Positions 34,585 through 46,800 of a DNA stretch of 64,000 bases are shown here, one piece after another (position 1 is the stretch's first letter; the number at the start of each line of letters is the position of its first letter). Below the pieces are notes generated by a model. That model searched no databases. It had not been told where the DNA came from and saw nothing but the letters and a program-made list of their open reading frames with translations. A program made the position numbers and the translations under genes. The DNA is taken from contig JAOVFP010000010.1 of the NCBI GenBank assembly GCA_025738555.1, positions 1,674,001-1,738,000 of the forward strand, in the 5' to 3' direction. The stretch is from Cyathus striatus. Its lineage: Eukaryota; Basidiomycota; Agaricomycetes; Agaricales; Nidulariaceae.

Positions 34585-36490
34585 TCAGCCACGGCCCACG
34601 GTAGCTCCCGGCCAATGCGATACATTCCAATCCGTATCTGAGACCATCCTTGTGCCCATTCCTGCCGTTACGTCACGCTCGCTGGCCATGTTTCCTTTGG
34701 GTGGAGTGAGGTGAGGAGCAAAGAGACATGAACCCCTCATCCGCTTCGTGACGTCGTGCTTGTTTGGCTGGGGTACGAATCGTAAATATTTGTAACCCGG
34801 CATGCAGTGTGCGGTGTCCGGCGCCACGCCTTGGCATATGATTCGATTCTTACCTCTTGTTCTTAATCCCTTTTCTTGACCAAATTGCAACCGCCTTCTA
34901 CACTTCCACTCGATATGCATCTATATCGGAATTATTGTGATATCTATAGCTTATGAAAATATCAATTGTTGATTATTATTCAGCACTTCACCGATCCGGC
35001 CGTGCTCTGCGCCTGTGCCATGAGGATACCATGATGCTGCTTCTTACCCTTTACCCTTAGATACTTCGTACTAGCGCCGATTCCAACCGGATTGAATGTC
35101 CGGTCACATTTGACCGTAACATTGAGTAAGTACTTTGAATACGGATGTAATTTCTTCTATTCTCGATGTCCTATGAGACAGAATACGTTAGCATATCCAA
35201 TTTCTTCCAAATTGTGTCAGCTGAGTCATGACACATGCTCAACGCAACCATCACACTCGAAAAGGAGAACATTAACCATGGGTCCTACCGTCTAAAGTTA
35301 TACTTTGGTATCCATCATGATTCATGATTCTATAAATACGTTCATAATCTATAATGCTATAAGCTGCTAAAAGTAGATCTAACCTTATGGCTCCTGCCTC
35401 CTATGCAACTTCGAGGATTAACTCTGACTGACACGTGTCACTGACGTCAACAAGCACTCAAAGTGCTTACTGTAAACGCGTTTAATACCCAAAGGTATTT
35501 TCATCCGTGGCACGATGAAAGCATGAAGCTCGTGTGCTAAAGTAACCCAGACGCTGAAAAGTTACTACAGGTTAAAAAGTAATTAAGTACTTACTACGAG
35601 GCAGTGTAGCACCCAAACTTACGCGTGAGTTGAATTTTCGATTTTTTGTTTCGTTCGTTTGAGCTGAGAGAGGGGGGTGGGGAGAGTCGATGAATGCAGT
35701 CAAGGAGTTGAATCGGATGTGTGGTTGCGAGCCCAGTGGTGGACTGGGAAGAGCTGGATAGGCGTATACGGTTTAAAACACACGTCGATTGAGCATGATA
35801 TCTGATTTATGTAATTGGGAAAATGAATTTATCGAACGCTGAACTACTGCTGGCATATCTGTTCGTCGTTATCGCTGGCAGGTTTCCAAGATGTGGTGTA
35901 AGGCATGTCCAGCATATTCCAACCTGGGTTCTGGACCACTCATCGACACCATTGGCATGATGCCTGAAATAGGACCTACGTTATTATCGATTAGCGACTA
36001 ACCAATATCTGCTGATAGTTAACTGCCTGCTAGCATTCGCGCAGACAATGTAAACGGCTCTGGAGAAAGTAACAATAGTGGTGCATATTCTAGTTCTGGC
36101 TCAAAGAATGCCAGCGGCGCCATGAGTTTGGTACGTCGTTGCGCTTTATGCAGCTTTCCTTATTGTATATTTATTCATGTAGATCATCGCCGTTGTTATC
36201 ACATCCGAGGACTTTACATTACTGTAGTAGATACGTACTACTTATACAGTGTAGTGTTTCAATTTTGATGTGGATAGCTGTTCTGAATGAAACGTATGGG
36301 ATCTCATTGATCTCTTATATATTTAGTACTACTGTCACTTATCTCTTCCTTACAAATGTTACTTATGTTAATGAGCAAGTTAACCAAAAAAAAACCTATT
36401 AATGTATTTGTCCACTTCGCATACAAACGCTAGCAATTACAACTTATATCCTCCCACCTTCTGCGAACAAATCTTTCAAAAATGGTAACA
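34585..36490. other. Duplicated spacer of copy B, lacks copy A transposons
   Basis: It contains the empty sites for three copy A insertions (near 34700, 34975 and 35132) and the decayed Ser/Asn-rich relic (about 35910-36130, with in-frame stops). No gene supported. Confidence 0.6.
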
Positions 36491-36492
36491 AT

Positions 36493-37135
36493 TTAGGTCG
36501 AAGGAGCGACACAAAGAACCTACAAAATAAGCATTCAGAACTAGCCTTCAACACATTAAACAGAAAATCACACACCTCCCCAGGATAAATGTTAGTGCAA
36601 TCACTAGCAATGTTCGGGTTGTTGCTGAGCAAAGTGGCAACACTAATCCCAGCAGCGCTAGCAATAGCAGGACAAGAATCTCCAGATTGAACAACGGAGA
36701 CTTGGGTGCAATCTTGTCCAGTAATCCCCAAGCAAAGAGGCTGTGAAAGAAGATGAATATCGTCGAACGACTTTATATTGAAAAGTTATTTACCTCGCCC
36801 ACGGAAAGGTTGGAGCAGTCCGAGTTGATGATACCAGCGTTTACAGTTGCCAACTGGTAACTGTTAACATATATAATAAATTGAGCAAGTCTGAAGATTT
36901 GTTAATAGTAGAGCTTACGTGGAAACATTCTGAGCTGCAGAAATTCCATCGCAGGTATCTCCAAGGTGAACGGTGTATTGCCTATCGCAATTGGCTGGAA
37001 TGGCAAGGGACTTGACGGTGACCACTAAAACGGAACATACACGTTAGCGGCGACGTTGAGAGATGTGATGCCTGAAGGAAGCGTACCGAGGGCGGCACTC
37101 AGGACGAGAGCAGTGATTTGAGCAAAGCGGAACAT
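36493..37135 (-). CDS. Secreted two-LysM-domain effector-like protein, 137 aa (copy B)
   Basis: Exons 37087-37135, 36919-37024, 36794-36860, 36576-36740 and 36493-36519 have the same lengths as in copy A, and all splice sites are intact. Intron 1 has GTACGC donor, GCTAAC branch site and TTTTAG acceptor. The encoded protein has a signal peptide, LysM 1 with CDRQYTVHLGDTC, LysM 2 with SGDSCPAIASAAGIS, eight Cys and the end GEVLCVAPST. It lies in the CpG-retaining part of copy B and is the only intact gene of that copy's LysM pair. Role by family: binding chitin fragments outside the cell. Confidence 0.88.
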
Positions 37136-37235
37136 GGTGAATACAAGAGGTAATAAAGGAAGTAGATAGATGAGAAGTGCTGGTTGTCAGAAGAGATATC
37201 TGGACAATGAAGTAGAAGAGAGAAACACTGCTCCC

Positions 37236-37242
37236 TTTTATA
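37236..37242 (-). promoter_or_regulatory. TATA box of LysM gene (copy B, minus)
   Basis: TATAAAA on the minus strand, about 100 bp upstream of the ATG at 37135, as in the other three LysM loci. Confidence 0.6.
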
Positions 37243-37647
37243 CATCTCCTTCCTCCCCAATAAGCTATACCCATCGCTAAAACTCAAGGTCTTATGACTC
37301 GCGTGAGAGCAGCTTTTGGAACGCATGATATCGTTCCTCGTCGAGTCAAAGATATAGAGGTAATGCACATGCAGAACGGAGGATCAAACGTAAAAGCGCA
37401 CCTTGTTTCATGCCGAGTGCACTCTTACTGCCTAATTAGGGTATCATGGCGGGATCCGTATGGCGCAAGTCGCTTATTTCGTAGCTGCCGCTAGACAAAC
37501 TTAGAAGCGGGCTTAAATCCCCGAAGTTCGATAACATGCACAAGCGCGGTAAACTATAAATAACATACCCGAGACTCAAGGAAATATGTATAGATGTCTT
37601 CGGCGACAGTTTTTGCTATGGGGTTGCTTTTGAAACGCATAGGTATA

Positions 37648-37860
37648 CTAATAAGTAGCTGTAGTAAAGTACTTATTGACCTTTGAATTCAGTGCCTTTA
37701 TCTCCTGCCGCTCTTTCAAATTCTTCTTAGTCAATCGGGATTCCGGACTTTTATTTTTCGAGTACATAGGTGCTTCTTGTTGGCTTCTTGAGTCTTTCAC
37801 GATACCTTGCTTTACAGCACCAGCGTGTCCCCTCTTACTTGACACGAATATAACATTCAA
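37648..37860 (-). pseudogene. Unrecognised minus-strand frame in LysM spacer, copy B
   Basis: This is the counterpart of 9242-9430, with the same Lys/Ser-rich run. About 200 bp present in copy A at 9072-9270 is absent, so the frame runs on into different sequence. Confidence 0.25.
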
Positions 37861-37974
37861 CCGACCTTCAGTCAGTTCATTCTCTAAATATTATATCTTT
37901 CCTATTTTGCTAATTTATCCACGGATGGAGAACTGCGTTCCAGCACGGTAGGATAGAACCAGGCACTTCCGGGT

Positions 37975-38897
37975 GGGCAGCAAGAAAATTCCGGGCACGC
38001 ACAAAAGTGAGCGTGAGTTGAGCATGCACGCTCACCTATTGAGCGTGAAAATTCGACCCTGTGCGTGAATATTCTACATGCTCAATGTCCTTTAACTTGA
38101 GCATGAGTGTGGTAGTCCTATTCACACTCACAAGTATTTCACTCATGCTCAATGTCTTTTAACTTGAGTGTGAGTGTGGTATTTCTATTCATGCTCACAA
38201 GTATTACACTCACGCTCAATGTCTTTTAACTTGAGCATGAGCATAATTGGTATTCCTATTCACGCTCACAAGTAATAAACTCATGCTCAATGTCTGAGTG
38301 TGATTGGTATTCCTATTCATGCTCACATATATTACACTTGTAACTTACTTTTCCTTCCACATGTAAGTGAAGCCAAAATATAAATGTAACATATAATTTT
38401 TTTGTGAGCATGAAGTAAAAACTTTGAGCATGAGTTGACAGACCTTGAGTGTGAGTTGATGACCTTGAGTGTGAAAACTCAGACTCTGTGTGTGAATGTA
38501 TGGACCCTGTGCATGAGATGTTGACCCTGAGCATGAAGTAAAATCTTGAGCATGATGTGTGCATGCATGCTCAATCCACACTCACACCTTGAGCATGAAC
38601 ATGAGCATGCATGCACATGTTTGAGTGTGAAGTATAAATATTATTCTTCAAGATTTGACTTCATATCTTGATTAGAAACATCACTCACATTCACAATATG
38701 ACACAGCCATACAACACTAGTATGTACATTTGATTTACACTCTTTTTGACCCACAAATGGGCCATTTATAGCTAAAATAAATACCTTGAGCATGACACGC
38801 TCAATCACACTCACTTTTGAGCATGAAAATTTGGCCTTGAGTGTGGCATGCTCAATCATGCTCACTTTTGTGCATGCCCGGAATTTTCTATGTGCCC
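37975..38897. mobile_element. 923-bp GAGCGTG-family element at the CpG-decay boundary
   Basis: The TSD is CTTCCGGGT (37966-37974) on the left and CTTCTGGGT (38898-38906) on the right, differing by one CpG-to-TpG change. The empty site in copy A is near 9526. Ends GGGCAGCAAGAAAATTCCGG match the 4.4-kb element at 16347-20724. Most internal GAGCGTG words have become GAGCATG or GAGTGTG. It lacks the 2.9-kb interior of the large member. Confidence 0.9.
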
Positions 38898-39814
38898 CTT
38901 CTGGGTTGATGTCACAAAATTCTACATGTTGATAGACACATACCATCATTGACTTTTCACTGCATTTCTCAGCAGGGGTGTTTTGTCTGAAAAGATTATT
39001 TTCTTCTTGTACACATTGTAGCTCAAACAAAACACAAGGTAGGATTTTATCCAAGGGGTCAGCTAATTCAGCTAGTCAGAAACATTAGTACAACATTTTT
39101 GTACAAGACTAGGCAATCCTTATCATCTCCTCCAGAATGACTATTCACCAAGAATCACTAGATGCCACAATCTCCACAACAACATTTTGGTGCATATTAT
39201 AGTATGAACTTACCTAGAAATATACAATTCGAATGTTTATACATTAGTAGCTATGAGTAGCTCTGATATTACGAAGTGAAAGACTCCTGTACTTTAATGA
39301 AACCATCATATTTTGGAGAGGCAGGGAAGGTACATATCTTTTTCATTGTCTCATTCTCTTGTGATGGCTAATTCTGTACATACTGAAACCTTTCTGAAAT
39401 CTCAAAGAACCTTGACATCCCAGTCTACACAGGCTTTATGCCAATGACATTCTAAGAATGAATGCTTTACCTTGCATAGAATGACTCATTCAAGGTCAAG
39501 TCTTGGGTGTATTATTTATAGTTTACCGCACTTTGTATGTACAGGCCGCTGCTAAGTTTGTCAAGCAGTCCCCACCCAAATAAGGGATATGCGCCATATG
39601 AATCCTGCCCTGATGCCTTAATTAGGCAGTAAGAGTGCACTCGGCATGAAACAAGGTGTGCTTTTATGTTTGATCCTCCATTCTGCATGTGCATTACCTC
39701 TATATCTTTGACTCGACAAGGAACAATATCATGCGTTCCTAAAGCTGCTCTCACGTGAGTCATAAGACCTTGAGTTTTAGTGATGGGTATAGCTTATTGG
39801 GGAGGAAGGAGAGG

Positions 39815-39821
39815 TATAAAA
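39815..39821 (+). promoter_or_regulatory. TATA box of LysM pseudogene (copy B, plus)
   Basis: TATAAAA 101-107 bp before the ATG at 39922, conserved although the gene is broken. Confidence 0.5.
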
Positions 39822-40004
39822 GGGAGCAGTGTTTCTCTCTTCTACTTCATTGTCCAGATATCTCTTCTGACAACCAGCACTTCTCATCTGTCTATCTCTT
39901 GTGTTAACTCCCATATTCACTATGTTCCGCTTTGCTCAAGTTACTGCTCTCCTTTTGAGTGCCATCCTCAGTATGCTGTAGATATTAACATCTCTGGATG
40001 TCGC

Positions 40005-41442
40005 AGTAATTTACACTCCCCCAAGAGGTCTGTACAGATCTGTACGGATCTGTACGGAATCCGCATGGAATCCGAAAATTCCGTACGGATCCGTGCGGAT
40101 CCGTACAGACCTGTACAGACCTGTATAGATACCATACAGAATTTATATAGTAGCTATTATTATTATTAGAGGTGATTATTCTATATGGATTCCATACATA
40201 TTCTGCATGGATTCTGTGTGGATTTATGCATTGCTGCCTTGTCACACATGTCAAGTGTAACTCTAGGTGAAAAGTGTCACACTATACAAAATCCATGATA
40301 CACTCAATATATAGTATCATTCTCAATGCATAGTATCACACTTAATGCATAGTGTTATGCTTAATGTATAGTGTCACACTCAACACTTAGTGTCACACTT
40401 AATGCAGAGTGTCACACTCATCACTTAGTGTTATGCTTAATGCATAGTGTCATGCTTAATGTATGGTGTTATGTTTAATGTATAGTGTCACACTTAATGC
40501 ATAGTGTCATGTTTAATGTATAGTGTGACACTCAACACTTAGTGTCACGCTTAGTCACACTCAATGCTTAGTGTCACACTCAATGCTTAGTGTCACACTC
40601 AATGCTTAGTGTCACACTCAATGCTTAGTGTCACACTCAATGCTTAGTGTCACACTCAACACTTAGTGTCACACTCAATGCTTAGTGTCACGCTTAGTCA
40701 CACTCAACACCTAGTGTCACGCTTATAGTGTCACATTTAACATATAGTGTCACACTCAACACCTAGTGTCATGCTTATAGTGTCACACTCAACACCTAGT
40801 GTCACGCTTATAGTGTCACATTTAATGTATAGTGTCACACTCAACACCTAGTATCACACTCAACACCTAGTGTCATGTTTATTGTGTCACATTTAATGTA
40901 TAGTGTCACACTCAATGCTTAGTGTCACGCTTATAGTGTCACATTTAATGTATAGTATCACACTCAACACCTAGTGTCACGTTTATAGTGTCACATTTAA
41001 TGTATAGTATCACACTCAACACCTAGTGTCACATTTATAGTGTCACATTTAATGTATAGTGTCACACTCAACACCTAGTGTCACGCTTATAGTGTCACAT
41101 TTAACGTATAGTGTCACACTCAACACCTAGCATCACACTCAACACCTAGTATCACACTCAACACCTAGTGTCATGCTTAATGCAGAGTGTCACATGCAAG
41201 GAAACAAGTATAATAAAATTCTGTACAGAATCTGTACAGAATTTTCAGGTCTGTAATGCGGAATTCCGAGGAATTCTGCGTAATCCGTACGGAATTTTCG
41301 GAATCTGTGCGGAATCTGTACAGACCCAAAAAAACCTCTGCCAAAATGAAAAAAATCTGTGCAGATTCCGCATGGACTCCGAAAATTCCATACGGATTCC
41401 GTGCGGATCCGTACAGAACACATGGCTAAGTGTAAAGAGCTC
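40005..41442. mobile_element. Non-autonomous TIR element in LysM intron, with minisatellite core
   Basis: GGATGTCGC is duplicated at 39996-40004 and 41443-41451; the copy A intron has it once near 10631. Ends share TTTACACT (left AGTAATTTACACTCC; right complemented GAGCTCTTTACACTTAG). Subterminal zones on both sides are dense in GTACGGAATCCG/GGATCCGTAC words, typical of transposase-binding arrays. No transposase. The core is a tandem array. Confidence 0.85.
40262..41195. repeat. Minisatellite of AGTGTCACACTCAAYRCYTAG units
   Basis: About 930 bp of short tandem units, mostly 20-22 bp (AGTGTCACACTCAATGCTT), with longer composite units such as CACGCTTATAGTGTCACATT repeated several times from 40725 on. 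It lies inside the 40005-41442 element. Copies differ by transitions at CpG, for example CACGCTTA versus CATGCTTA. Confidence 0.88.
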
Positions 41443-42403
41443 GGATGTCGCCACTAATATGTATGCTTCATTTTAGTGGCCACTGTCAAGTCCCTAGCCC
41501 TTCCAGCCAATTGTGATAGGGAATACATTGTTCACCTTGGAGATGTCTGTGATGCCATTTCTGCAGCTCAGAATGTTTCCACATAAGTCTAGTACTATTT
41601 ATTAAAAACCTTCTGAGCTGCTTTGTTAATTGTCCATTTCAACAGCTACCAGTTGGCGACTGTAAATGCTGGTATTATCAACTCTGACTGTTCTAACCTC
41701 TCTGAGGGCGAGGTAAATGACCCTTTCAATATAAAGTCATTTGACGATACTCATTGTCATTCAGACTCTTTGCTTGGGGATTCAAGGACAAGATTGCAAC
41801 CAAGTCTCCATTGTCCAATCTGGAGACTCATTAGTGTTGCCACTTTGCTGAGCAACAACCCCAACATTGCTAGTGACTGTACTAACATTTATCCTGGCAA
41901 GGTGTGTAATTTTCTGTTTGTGCTGGAGGCAATTTTCTGAGTACATATCTTACAGGTTCTCTGTGTTGCTCCTTCTTCCTAAATGGGTAACCTTGTTTGA
42001 AAGATTTGTTCATAAGAGGGGAGGATAAATATTGTGATTGCTTATGATTTGTATATGAAGTGGACAATATATTGATATGTGTTTTGGATAAATTGCTCAT
42101 TAACAGAAGTGACATTTGGGTATATATGTCATCATGTGAGAAATACTACTATACCACTACTATCTGGGGTAGTACATGCATCATTTCTCTATGCGCCTGA
42201 GCTTTTAAAAAAAATATTGACATATGTGAATACATAAAGGAATGGTTGTGATCTTAATGAAGCAAAGGTTCACTTTGATTTAGTGGGCTGTATCCTGTTG
42301 TGTCTACTTAGTTGCTACGACTAAGTAAATGCACTCTATTTTGCATATGGCTGAAACGATGGCATTAAAATCCTCCTATAACTTACTATAAACTATACCA
42401 CAT

Positions 42404-43292
42404 TGATATGCCTTAAAACTATTTAATGGTTAAATCTCTTTATTTGTCATATAATATTAGAACTTAGTATTAGTAATGCACATCATGAGTACAAGGGTTG
42501 GGGCGAGTCCCGAGTTGCCAATCAAAGTGTTCTATTTTGAATACATTACTAAGGGAATGGGACATCTGAGAGCTGGGGTTGAGTCCTGCACTGCCAGCAG
42601 AAATATCTATTTGATATATACTAAAGGAAGAATACAAGATGTGTACTATCTAATTACTAGAGTCCTAGAGTCCAAAAGACTATGTACAGGCACCCAGTAC
42701 TTGATTAAACCTAAGGGAACGCGTTACACGTGTTCTTGTCACGTGATCAAACGCGAGGCGTTAGAACCGTTATCTCCGAACCGGTTACTGCGGTTACGTA
42801 TAGCCCGGAACACGTCATGTGACTTCGTACTTGTACTCCGAAATTATCCCGCTGTTTGATCTACCACATGGAATTCCACATGTATTGTTGCTCCTGCAAG
42901 GTCAATATGTTGGAAACAACATTATGTCGTCATATAGAATAGTCTAGAGTAGTTCCTTTCCATATATAGGTACTGTACAGTTTTATTTGTAGAAGATATA
43001 TAAGGAGGACAGGAATAAGGAGGAAAAGCAAGCAATCCCAGGAGAAATCCTAGGCTTCTTCCACTCTAGGAGTGTAATAAATTGGAATAGAAACGAATCT
43101 GAACAGTACTTGAACCGAGTAATTTCGTATTAGAAAGAATATTTAATCTATAGTTTCCTACCTTTATACTAGTTTATACATTATCTGTGTTTTCTCTCCC
43201 TTGAACTTAAAGCCTGTGGTTTGCAATGATTATTTGAGTATTACAATATATATTAGTAGTATTTAAATACAAATCACAAATTCGGTGCATCA
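42404..43292. mobile_element. Probable solo LTR, 889 bp
   Basis: It starts TGATATGCC and ends GGTGCATCA (TG...CA). ACAT is duplicated at 42400-42403 and 43293-43296; copy A has a single site near 11620. A TATA-like TATATAAGGAGG (about 42999) and AATAAA-like sites after it fit an LTR promoter and polyA region. No internal retrotransposon genes adjoin. It keeps many CpGs (42715-42850), although the surrounding DNA has lost them. Confidence 0.72.
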
Positions 43293-43850
43293 ACATCATG
43301 ATACCAATGTGCTCCATGTCTGCACTCTCATCCCAACAACAGAAATTGTCTTGCTGATGATCCATCACATTCAATGTGGCTTAGTTATTAAATCAAATAT
43401 GATATTTGCAAGGGTGCTAGTAGATGCTAGTAGCCTCTCGAAAACCTAGGAATATGATGTTAGTGCAAGGAGAAGTACAAAGGAACTTAAAACAGGGAAA
43501 TCAGAGAATCATGCTATTTTTAACCCTGTGAGATTTAAAATGAGAAGCAGGTACGTGAGGGTGGGAGACGCCAGGTGGGTAATCTGTATCAGTTTCTCTT
43601 TCCTTTCAAATTCTAGGAGGCTGCAGTAATTGCAGCATTGAAAGATTACAGATGTACTGTGATTAATGCCATTGATACATCATAGATGTACTGTAATTAA
43701 TGCCATTGATATATCACAGATGCACAGTGATTACCTCAATTGATACATCATGAATCTATAATAATTATTGCAAATGATATACATATCAAAGCCACAGTAT
43801 TGCCTGAAATCCCTAGCTACTAGGCTCATATCTTACTTTGGCCCACCACC

Positions 43851-46800
43851 ATAAATATCTCCATTGCTGTTGTGTCTTCATCTTCAGTTGCAGCAATGGA
43901 TCACGTTGTTGCTTGCGAAAATGTGGTTAATTTAGCTGAAGTCAGTGAAAAGACTGAAGCAATCGTAGTCAAAGTCTTTAAGCTTGACCTTGAGCACTAC
44001 CCAGTTTCGGATGATCCACGAAAGTGGTCCAGGCTGCGGAAGGTACTTTGATATTATTGTAATGATTTTACTACTTGATTAACTTCTTGGGTTATAGAAC
44101 ACTTGCCTTGTTCTTATTTCCTGCGCTGCTTGCAGCTAACATTCTGAACCATGAGTTTCTGCTGCATATTGTAGATCTACTTCCCTGACTTCCATGAAAT
44201 AGCTGCCATCAAGGAGATAAAACATGATCTGAATGCAACTAGCACTCAACTTAGCTTGAGCATTTCATTGTTCCTATTACTCCAAGGATTGGTACCATTA
44301 ATTTGGAGTGTCATCAGTGAATTCCAAGGAAGAAGGGTATGTGTCTTATTAATTAAAGGATGTATCTTTTCTAAAACATAGCTTAAAGTTTGTGTACTTG
44401 ATTACACTAGCCATATTTACCATAGGATCCATCATAGTTGCTTTGAGCAAGAGTATGAAACTGTAAGTTTCAAGCATCATGGCAGATCTTAGCTCTAAGC
44501 ATTTATTCCTTGTTCAGGATTATTGCATTCTGCTGCTTTCAGGCAGTTGGGTACATATGACTTAATTGTTGTGGTTGCATGTCATCAATATTGACATGTT
44601 TATAGGTCAAGCGCAGTTAGCTCACTAGGGTCAGCAACACTTGCTGATATATTTGATCCAGTAGAATGTGGCTCAAAGGTGAATATCCTTGTTCTGGATA
44701 GCCGATACCATTATTTGACCAAAACTTACTAATCACCGTCAAGATGGGTATATATTATACTGTGCCTTTGCTCGGCCCTGTGAGTTTGATAATAACAGTA
44801 TATATAGCAAGCATCTAAATGATATCTACAACAGGCCTTAGGGCCTATATTTGGTGGAATATTGTCATCTGCCCTTGGATGGCATTCAATTTATTGGTTT
44901 TTAAGCATACTGGGTGGCATCTCTGTTTTTGCATTTGTACTACTTTTCTGGGATACATTTAGGAAGGAGCATAGTTTAGTCTATCATGACGTTGTCATGA
45001 AGAGGCTATCTCAGATTTCTGGAAACATAGATTCAGCGAAACAAACAATGGAAAAGAGAGCATTGAACAAGCCAGAGATGTAGAAAAGAAAACAACCTCG
45101 TCCACATTTGTCAATGTCAAACTTTCGTTCTGAGACATGGATCCTATCAAACCAATCTTTCGAGTTGTGAAGCAAAGACATAACATAGTCATTTTGTTTG
45201 CCTCTGGTAAGCATACTTTAAGACTCTATGATTAAGAACATTTAATGCTCATACAAATTATTTTCATAGGTCTTCTTGCTGCCTTCGGATATTTAGCTAC
45301 ATATACCTCTTCACAAATGCTAGGCTCAAAATACAATCTCAATCCTCTCTATATTGGGCTTGTTAATATTTCATATGGAGTTGGTGCACTAATATCTGCT
45401 TAAAGCATGTGATAATGAGAACTGAATTGAATGTACAACAGGATGTGTGATCAGCAGCCTCACGAGTGGTTGGTGGTCTGACTTGGAGCTCAAAAGAATA
45501 AGGGAGTTGAATGGAGAAATGTATTTTGAAATACGCCTCAGGACATTGGTAATTGGAGGAACATTTCTTCCCGCGTTTATTCTTGGCTTTGGATGGGTTT
45601 CTGAAGAGAAAGTCAATGTTGCAGCTATAGCAGTCATGCTATTTGCATGTGGTTTCTTTACAGTTGTTGAGTCACATGACAAGTTAAGTAACTCTTAAGT
45701 ACTTAGAATAGAAATCCTAAATACTATAATAATATTCAAATCCCGAGGTGCGATTTCAGTAAGTTTGAGGGGTGCAATTGTGTCTATTCCAAATTTAGAA
45801 CAAGTTAAAAATAGAACAAGTTAAACTCAGGCTATTCTCGTTCACGCATCAAAGTATTCAAAGTCAAGTTCAGATTCAATTCAGTATTGCAGTATGTATT
45901 TCTCAGTATCAAAATGTCTCGTAACTATCTCTGATTCTTGTCTTTACACACCCTGTCAGTGGGAGGGAAGAATGCCTGGCAGTTCCTGCCTTATTTCTTC
46001 CCTCCTCACTCATCTATATACATTTACGGACATATCTAGTTACTACTTTGGTCTATACTAATTACTAATTTATTCCTAGGTTTCTCCATTGTTCTAGCCC
46101 AGTTGTTACTGCAACCAATTGCATGCGCGCGCACATGCATGTCTATGTCGCGACAGGTGCCCATATGGGCGGCACGTCGATCTGTTTCCATTTCGGGCGT
46201 TGATTACATCATCAAGTGCATGTGGCACGTCAGTATCGCAACAACACGCCATCACTGCGATGCATACTCGCAATGCTATTGTCTCTCTTCTGGGGATCTG
46301 CACATGGGTTGTGTGTGATACATCAGCATCATTCCGTGCTTAGCTAGTGCACTGTCTGCATAGCTTTGGCATAGTTCTCGAGTTCTGGGCTGGTTCTAGG
46401 TTCTAGGTTTTTCTTTCAACTCTGTGCGCTTTTCTGGTTGGTCTGTAAATCTGAGGCTTGTCATAATGCACAGTGGGATTTATCTGGTGCTAGCAAATGC
46501 AACAGGACTGTGTGTTTTTGAATGAAAGTGGTATGTTATTTGTTTAAATTGTTTTAAACCATACTGAGGCAGAGTTTTATGTTTTTATAAGTTTATTTGT
46601 TTTAATCCCTTAGTAAATTATGGGAGGCGGCGCGGGAACTCAGCCCCTCCCCGCTGTGTCCTACTCATGTGCTCAGGTGGAAGTTCCATAAATTCGGAAT
46701 GCGAAAAATGAAATTAAAGTACATCCTTTACATTTACTAGCATATCACAATGTAATTTTCTCATCAAATCAATATGTATAACACTTTCTCACAATGACTA

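Larger units (their letters stand above)
39922..41982 (+). pseudogene. LysM effector-like gene, copy B plus-strand, decayed
   Basis: Homologous exon by exon to 10557-11198. Intron 1 holds the 40005-41442 transposon. The donor of intron 2 has changed from GTAAGT to ATAAGT (CpG loss at 41583). A 28-bp deletion in exon 4 near 41828 shifts the frame of the second LysM. Many other differences are CpG to TpG/CpA. It is therefore considered non-functional. Confidence 0.87.

Noticed and set aside
34585..34920. 111-codon minus-strand frame also present at 1813-2124
   Set aside because: The frames differ at both ends between copies and in copy A run into a transposon terminus; homology reflects the DNA duplication, not a conserved protein.
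40262..41195. CRISPR-like regularly spaced repeats
   Set aside because: Units are contiguous short tandem repeats without unique spacers, inside a transposon in an evidently eukaryotic sequence.
42476..42859. 127-codon plus-strand frame
   Set aside because: It is contained within a probable solo LTR and has no recognised domain.
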